From: Roseiarcus sp963772555
Lineage (GTDB): Bacteria; Pseudomonadota; Alphaproteobacteria; Rhizobiales; Beijerinckiaceae
NCBI GenBank assembly: GCA_963772555.1
Contig: CAVYXQ010000024.1
Span: forward strand, 124,001 to 188,000
DNA: 64,000 nucleotides
Reading direction: 5' to 3'
A program made the position numbers and the translations under genes. Under the pieces are notes generated by a model, which saw only the letters and a list, made by a program, of their open reading frames with translations, was not told the DNA's origin and searched no databases. The number at the start of each line of letters is the position of its first letter. Within the stretch, counting starts at the first letter, position 1. Below are positions 60,766 through 64,000 of this stretch, piece by piece.

Positions 60766-62409
60766 ATGACGCCGCCTTCCGCGCACGAGACCGCGCCGAA
60801 TTCGAAGTCCTGGCTCGGCGCCTTCGCTGAGCCGGCTTTCGCGGTCATCTGGGTGGCCAGCACGATCGCCATGATCGGCATCGCCATGTACGACACGGCG
60901 TCGGGCTGGCTGATGACCATGCTCGACCTCAATCCGCTCGACGTATCGCTGGTGCACGCGGCGGCCAACCTGCCGATGTTCCTGTTCACGCTTCCCGCGG
61001 GCGCCATTGCCGACATCGTCAATCCGCGGCGGCTGATCATCGCCGTGTCCTGCGCCGCGGCGGCGCTCATCGCGTTGTTCGCGGGGCTCGTCTCGTTCAA
61101 GCTCGCGTCGCCGGCGTTGCTGTTGCTGACGACGTTCCTCCTCAGCGCGGCCTGGGCCCTGAACTCGCCGGCGTGGCTCTCGATCCTGCCGAACCTCGTG
61201 TCGAAATCGGATCTGCCGGGAGCCATGGCGGCCAACGGCGTAGGCTATAACTTGAGCCGGACGATCGGGCCCGCTCTCTCCGGGTTCGTCATCGCCAACT
61301 TCGGCGTTTCCATGCCGTTCTGGGCGTTCGTCGCGGCCAACCTCGTCGTGATCGCCGCCCTCCTGTGGTGGCGCGGGCCCTGCAAGGAAACGGGGTCTTT
61401 ACCAGCCGAACGGCTCAGCAGCGCCGTGCGCACCGGTCTTCGGCACGCGATAAACAATCGCTTGTTGCGCGCGACGCTGGTTCGAACGCTGGCGGTTTAT
61501 CCTTTTGCCGCGGCCTATTGGGGTCTCCTGCCGCTGATCGCGCGGCGAACCGGTCAGGGAGCCGAGCACTACGGCCTCCTGCTCAGCATGATCAGCGCCG
61601 GCGCGATTTTCGGCTCGATCGCCCAGAGGGTCTTGCGCGACCGCATCGACCTCGACTGGATGGTCGTCCTCGGGACGATAGGCACCGCGGCCGCGCTTGC
61701 CGTCTTTTCCTGGTCGCAAAACTTCGGGGTCGTGCTGGCCGCCTGCTTCTGCGCCGGAACGGCCTGGGTCATCATCCTCACGAGCCTCTATGTCTCGGCT
61801 CAGAACGTGCTGCCCGACTGGGTTCGCGGACGCGGACTGGCGATCTTTTTGACCGTCATTTTCGGAACGACGACGGTCAGCAGCGCGGCCTGGGGACAAG
61901 TCGCAGCCAGATACGGACTGTCGGAGGCGCTCTTTCTCTCGGCGGTCGGCATCCTGGTCGCGATCCCGCTCTCATGGCCATGGAAACTGCAGCGGAGCGG
62001 GGCGGTCGATCTTTCGCCGTCGCTGCATTGGAACCCGCCGACATCAGCCGAAGATATTGCCGATGATCGCGGTCCGGTTCTCGTCAAGATCGAGTACCTT
62101 ATCGATCCCCAGGACCGGACGAGGTTTCTGCGCGCGCTGGACGAGCTCGGCGAGGAGCGCCGGCGCGACGGCGCGTTCGCCTGGGGCGTTTTCGAGGACA
62201 TGAGCGAGTTCGGCCGATTCGAGGAGGGGTACCTGATCGAATCCTGGCTTGAACTGAAGCATCTTCGCGAGCGCGTCACCAACGAAGACCGGGTGCTTGA
62301 AGACGAAATCAGCGAAATGCTGATCCAGCCGCCGCGGATCGAATTCCTGGTCGCGGCGGAGCGGCGGCCGCGCGGCCGCGCGCCGCGCGAGGCGGCGGTC
62401 GGGGCCTGA
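60766..62409 (+). CDS. MFS exporter with C-terminal domain (EntS-like, copy 2)
   Basis: 547 residues with the same design as the gene at 57433: membrane part (IGIAMYDTASGWLMTMLDLN, LPMFLFTLPAGAIADIVNPR, GYNLSRTIGPALSGFV) and a C-terminal domain from about residue 415 (IEYLIDPQDRTRFLRALDEL, AFAWGVFEDMSEFGRFEEGY). The close paralogy suggests duplication, with divergence of substrate. It sits two bases before the reductase gene. Confidence 0.87.
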   Translation: MTPPSAHETAPNSKSWLGAFAEPAFAVIWVASTIAMIGIAMYDTASGWLMTMLDLNPLDVSLVHAAANLPMFLFTLPAGAIADIVNPRRLIIAVSCAAAALIALFAGLVSFKLASPALLLLTTFLLSAAWALNSPAWLSILPNLVSKSDLPGAMAANGVGYNLSRTIGPALSGFVIANFGVSMPFWAFVAANLVVIAALLWWRGPCKETGSLPAERLSSAVRTGLRHAINNRLLRATLVRTLAVYPFAAAYWGLLPLIARRTGQGAEHYGLLLSMISAGAIFGSIAQRVLRDRIDLDWMVVLGTIGTAAALAVFSWSQNFGVVLAACFCAGTAWVIILTSLYVSAQNVLPDWVRGRGLAIFLTVIFGTTTVSSAAWGQVAARYGLSEALFLSAVGILVAIPLSWPWKLQRSGAVDLSPSLHWNPPTSAEDIADDRGPVLVKIEYLIDPQDRTRFLRALDELGEERRRDGAFAWGVFEDMSEFGRFEEGYLIESWLELKHLRERVTNEDRVLEDEISEMLIQPPRIEFLVAAERRPRGRAPREAAVGA

Positions 62410-62411
62410 GC

Positions 62412-62996
62412 TTGCGCGTTCTGGTCGTCTACGCGCATCCCTTGGAGACGAGCTTCATCGCGGCCGTTCATGGGCTCGTCGTCGAGACGCTGAGGGAAAG
62501 CGGGCACGAGGTCGACGATCTCGATCTCTACGCCGAGCGGTTCGACCCGGTTCTCTCACGCGAACAGATGCTGACTTACGTCGACGTCGATAACAACGCC
62601 CGCGAGGTCGAGGCCTACGTCGAGCGGCTTCGCGCCGCCGAAGCGCTCGTTCTCGTCTTTCCGGTATGGTTCGACGGCCTGCCGGCGATCCTGCAGGGTT
62701 ATTTCCAGCGGGTCTTCCTGCCTGGCGTCGCGACGGTGATCGACGGCAGCGGGCTTTTTCACCCCAATCTGTCGAACCTCAAGCGCATAGCCGCCGTCTG
62801 CGCCTATGGCGAAAATCGTGAGGACGTCGCCAGGAAGGGAGACCCGCCGCGCCGCTTCATAGGCGAAAACATAGGCGTGCTGATGCCGCCCGAGGGGCGG
62901 ATCGATTATCTTGCGCTCTACGACATGAACTTCTCGACTGCGCCCGCCCGCGCGTCGTTTCTCGAACACGTGGCCGACGCCTTCCGCGCCTGGTAG
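62412..62996 (+). CDS. NAD(P)H-dependent oxidoreductase, flavodoxin-fold
   Basis: 194 residues from TTG 62412. The flavin-binding VLVVYAHPLETSFIAAVHGL opening, DDLDLYAERFDPVLS and FPVWFDGLPAILQGYFQRVF match the KefF/NQO1-like quinone reductase family, with GYxxR-type later segments. It transfers electrons from NAD(P)H to quinones or azo compounds. It is tightly coupled to the MFS gene (2-base gap), suggesting joint detoxification. Confidence 0.88.
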   Translation: MRVLVVYAHPLETSFIAAVHGLVVETLRESGHEVDDLDLYAERFDPVLSREQMLTYVDVDNNAREVEAYVERLRAAEALVLVFPVWFDGLPAILQGYFQRVFLPGVATVIDGSGLFHPNLSNLKRIAAVCAYGENREDVARKGDPPRRFIGENIGVLMPPEGRIDYLALYDMNFSTAPARASFLEHVADAFRAW

Positions 62997-63000
62997 CCGT

Positions 63001-64000
63001 TCATGGCGGCAGTTCAGCCGGAGGAACGGAAAAGCCTGCGCTTTCGTCGCGCTGGTCGACATTGAATCCAGCCGTCATCCGATAGTCGCCGCCGCGGATT
63101 CGCCAGCGGCCCGCCGCCTCGTCGAATGTCGCCAGCAGGCGCGGATCGACGGAAACGCTCACCCGGCGCTCTTCGCCGGGCTTGAGCTCGACCTTGCTCC
63201 AACCCGCGAGCCGCAGCGCAATCTTCGATCCCGGCGGACCGGTAACATAGAACTCGGCGGTCGCGGCCCCAGCTCTCGCGCCCCTATTGGCGACCTTCAC
63301 GCTGGCGCTGGCTTTGTCGCCGTCGACGGCGACTTTGAGCCCGCTCAGAGCGAAGCTCGTGTAGGACAGACCGTAGCCGAACGGAAACAGCGGCCGTTCG
63401 CCCCGTTCGAAGAACCATTTGTAGCCGACCGCCGCGCCTTCGCTATAGTCGGCGGTGAAGATCCTGCCGTAATGCCCGCCCCGTCCGACCGGCCCGAGCG
63501 GCGCTTCGGTTGGGTCGCCCGGGATCGTCGGATGCGGCAATTGGGCTTCGCTCGCCGGGAACGTCACCGGCAGCCGGCCCGACGGATCGACCGACCCTGA
63601 GAGAATCTCGGCGATCGCCTCGCCGCCGCGCTGGCCGGGATACCAGGCCTCGAGCACGGCGGCGGCGCGGTCGAGCCATGGCGTCAGAACCGGGCCGCCC
63701 GTCTCGAGCACCACGACCGTGCGCGGGTTTGCGCGCGCGATGCGGTCGATCAGCCCGTCCTGTCCGTGCGGCAGACTGAGGCTTGCGACATCCGCGGTCT
63801 CCGTCCGCCACTGGTCGGCGAAGACGATCGCGGCGTCGGCCTTTGCCGCGGCTCTGGCGGCCCTCGCCGGATCGCCGCCGTCGTCGAAATCGATCCGGGC
63901 GCGAGGAAAGCGGCGCCGGAGCGCATCGAGCGGCGAAGACGGGTCGAAGATCATCGCCCGGTTCGGGCCGGTCGGTTCGGACAAGGCGATGCCGCCGCGG
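63001..64000 (-). CDS. GH3 beta-glucosidase, C-terminal part (continues past the window)
   Basis: The frame is open through position 64000, so the N-terminal catalytic domain lies outside. Visible is the C-terminal GH3 domain: ADAAIVFADQWRTETADVAS, VVVLETGGPVLTPWLDRAAA, AWYPGQRGGEAIAEILSG and GRLPVTFPASE, then the FPFGYGLSYTSFALSGLKVA link and a fibronectin III-like domain (VANRGARAGAATAEFYV, SVDPRLLATFD). GH3 enzymes release glucose or xylose from beta-linked glycans. The catalytic acid Glu candidate, if in this family's usual place, lies in the C-terminal domain. Converges with the reductase gene. Confidence 0.88.
   Translation of the reverse strand, partial: RGGIALSEPTGPNRAMIFDPSSPLDALRRRFPRARIDFDDGGDPARAARAAAKADAAIVFADQWRTETADVASLSLPHGQDGLIDRIARANPRTVVVLETGGPVLTPWLDRAAAVLEAWYPGQRGGEAIAEILSGSVDPSGRLPVTFPASEAQLPHPTIPGDPTEAPLGPVGRGGHYGRIFTADYSEGAAVGYKWFFERGERPLFPFGYGLSYTSFALSGLKVAVDGDKASASVKVANRGARAGAATAEFYVTGPPGSKIALRLAGWSKVELKPGEERRVSVSVDPRLLATFDEAAGRWRIRGGDYRMTAGFNVDQRDESAGFSVPPAELPP

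Overview
The window reads as chromosomal DNA of a high-GC alphaproteobacterium, most likely of the order Hyphomicrobiales (Beijerinckiaceae or Methylocystaceae would fit). Evidence is the tat-serS-surE-pcm-lysM/M23 gene neighbourhood, ATGA/GTGA-coupled genes, a PEPxxWA-CTERM protein, DUF2934 and cyclase-TPR genes, and intergenic palindromes of the rhizobial type. The taxonomic placement is inference. No rRNA, complete tRNA or CRISPR array was recognised.

Layout. 0.3-3.2 kb: FAA hydrolase (frameshifted), HAD phosphatase, argC. 3.4-9.3 kb: RraA-like aldolase, an orphan gene, a vapBC-type pair with a palindrome over the antitoxin start, an IscA/HesB carrier, a PEP-CTERM protein, a DUF815 ATPase and a higBA pair. 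9.5-13.5 kb: DoxX, cold-shock protein, EamA exporter and a polytopic membrane protein. 13.6-31.2 kb: the conserved tatABC / serS / surE-pcm-M23 block, all on the minus strand, but split by two insertions. The larger one (16.4-26.2 kb) carries surface-glycan genes: acetyltransferase, secreted protein, a very large multi-module glycosyltransferase, methyltransferase and a GH43 enzyme. 31.5-38.3 kb: RidA, GDPD (with an in-frame palindromic element), cyanase, a Tag-like glycosylase, a TIR-like protein and recJ. 38.4-43.6 kb: znuABC with a Zur-box candidate and a zur gene, separated by an IS110-type element inserted in a dispersed repeat. 43.7-47.6 kb: S8 protease and a TetR/SDR pair. 47.7-54.8 kb: a minus-strand unit of nucleotide cyclase-TPR, Sel1-repeat protein and a roughly 1590-residue TIR-WD40 protein, the best candidate for an uncharacterised signalling or defence system. 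55-64 kb: small secreted proteins, DUF4239, two paralogous MFS exporters with C-terminal domains, Usp, a flavodoxin-fold reductase and a truncated GH3 beta-glucosidase.

Six otherwise well-conserved genes are each broken by one single-base indel (five extra bases, one missing). This points to sequence or assembly error at least as much as to gene decay, so they are annotated as whole genes with the break marked.
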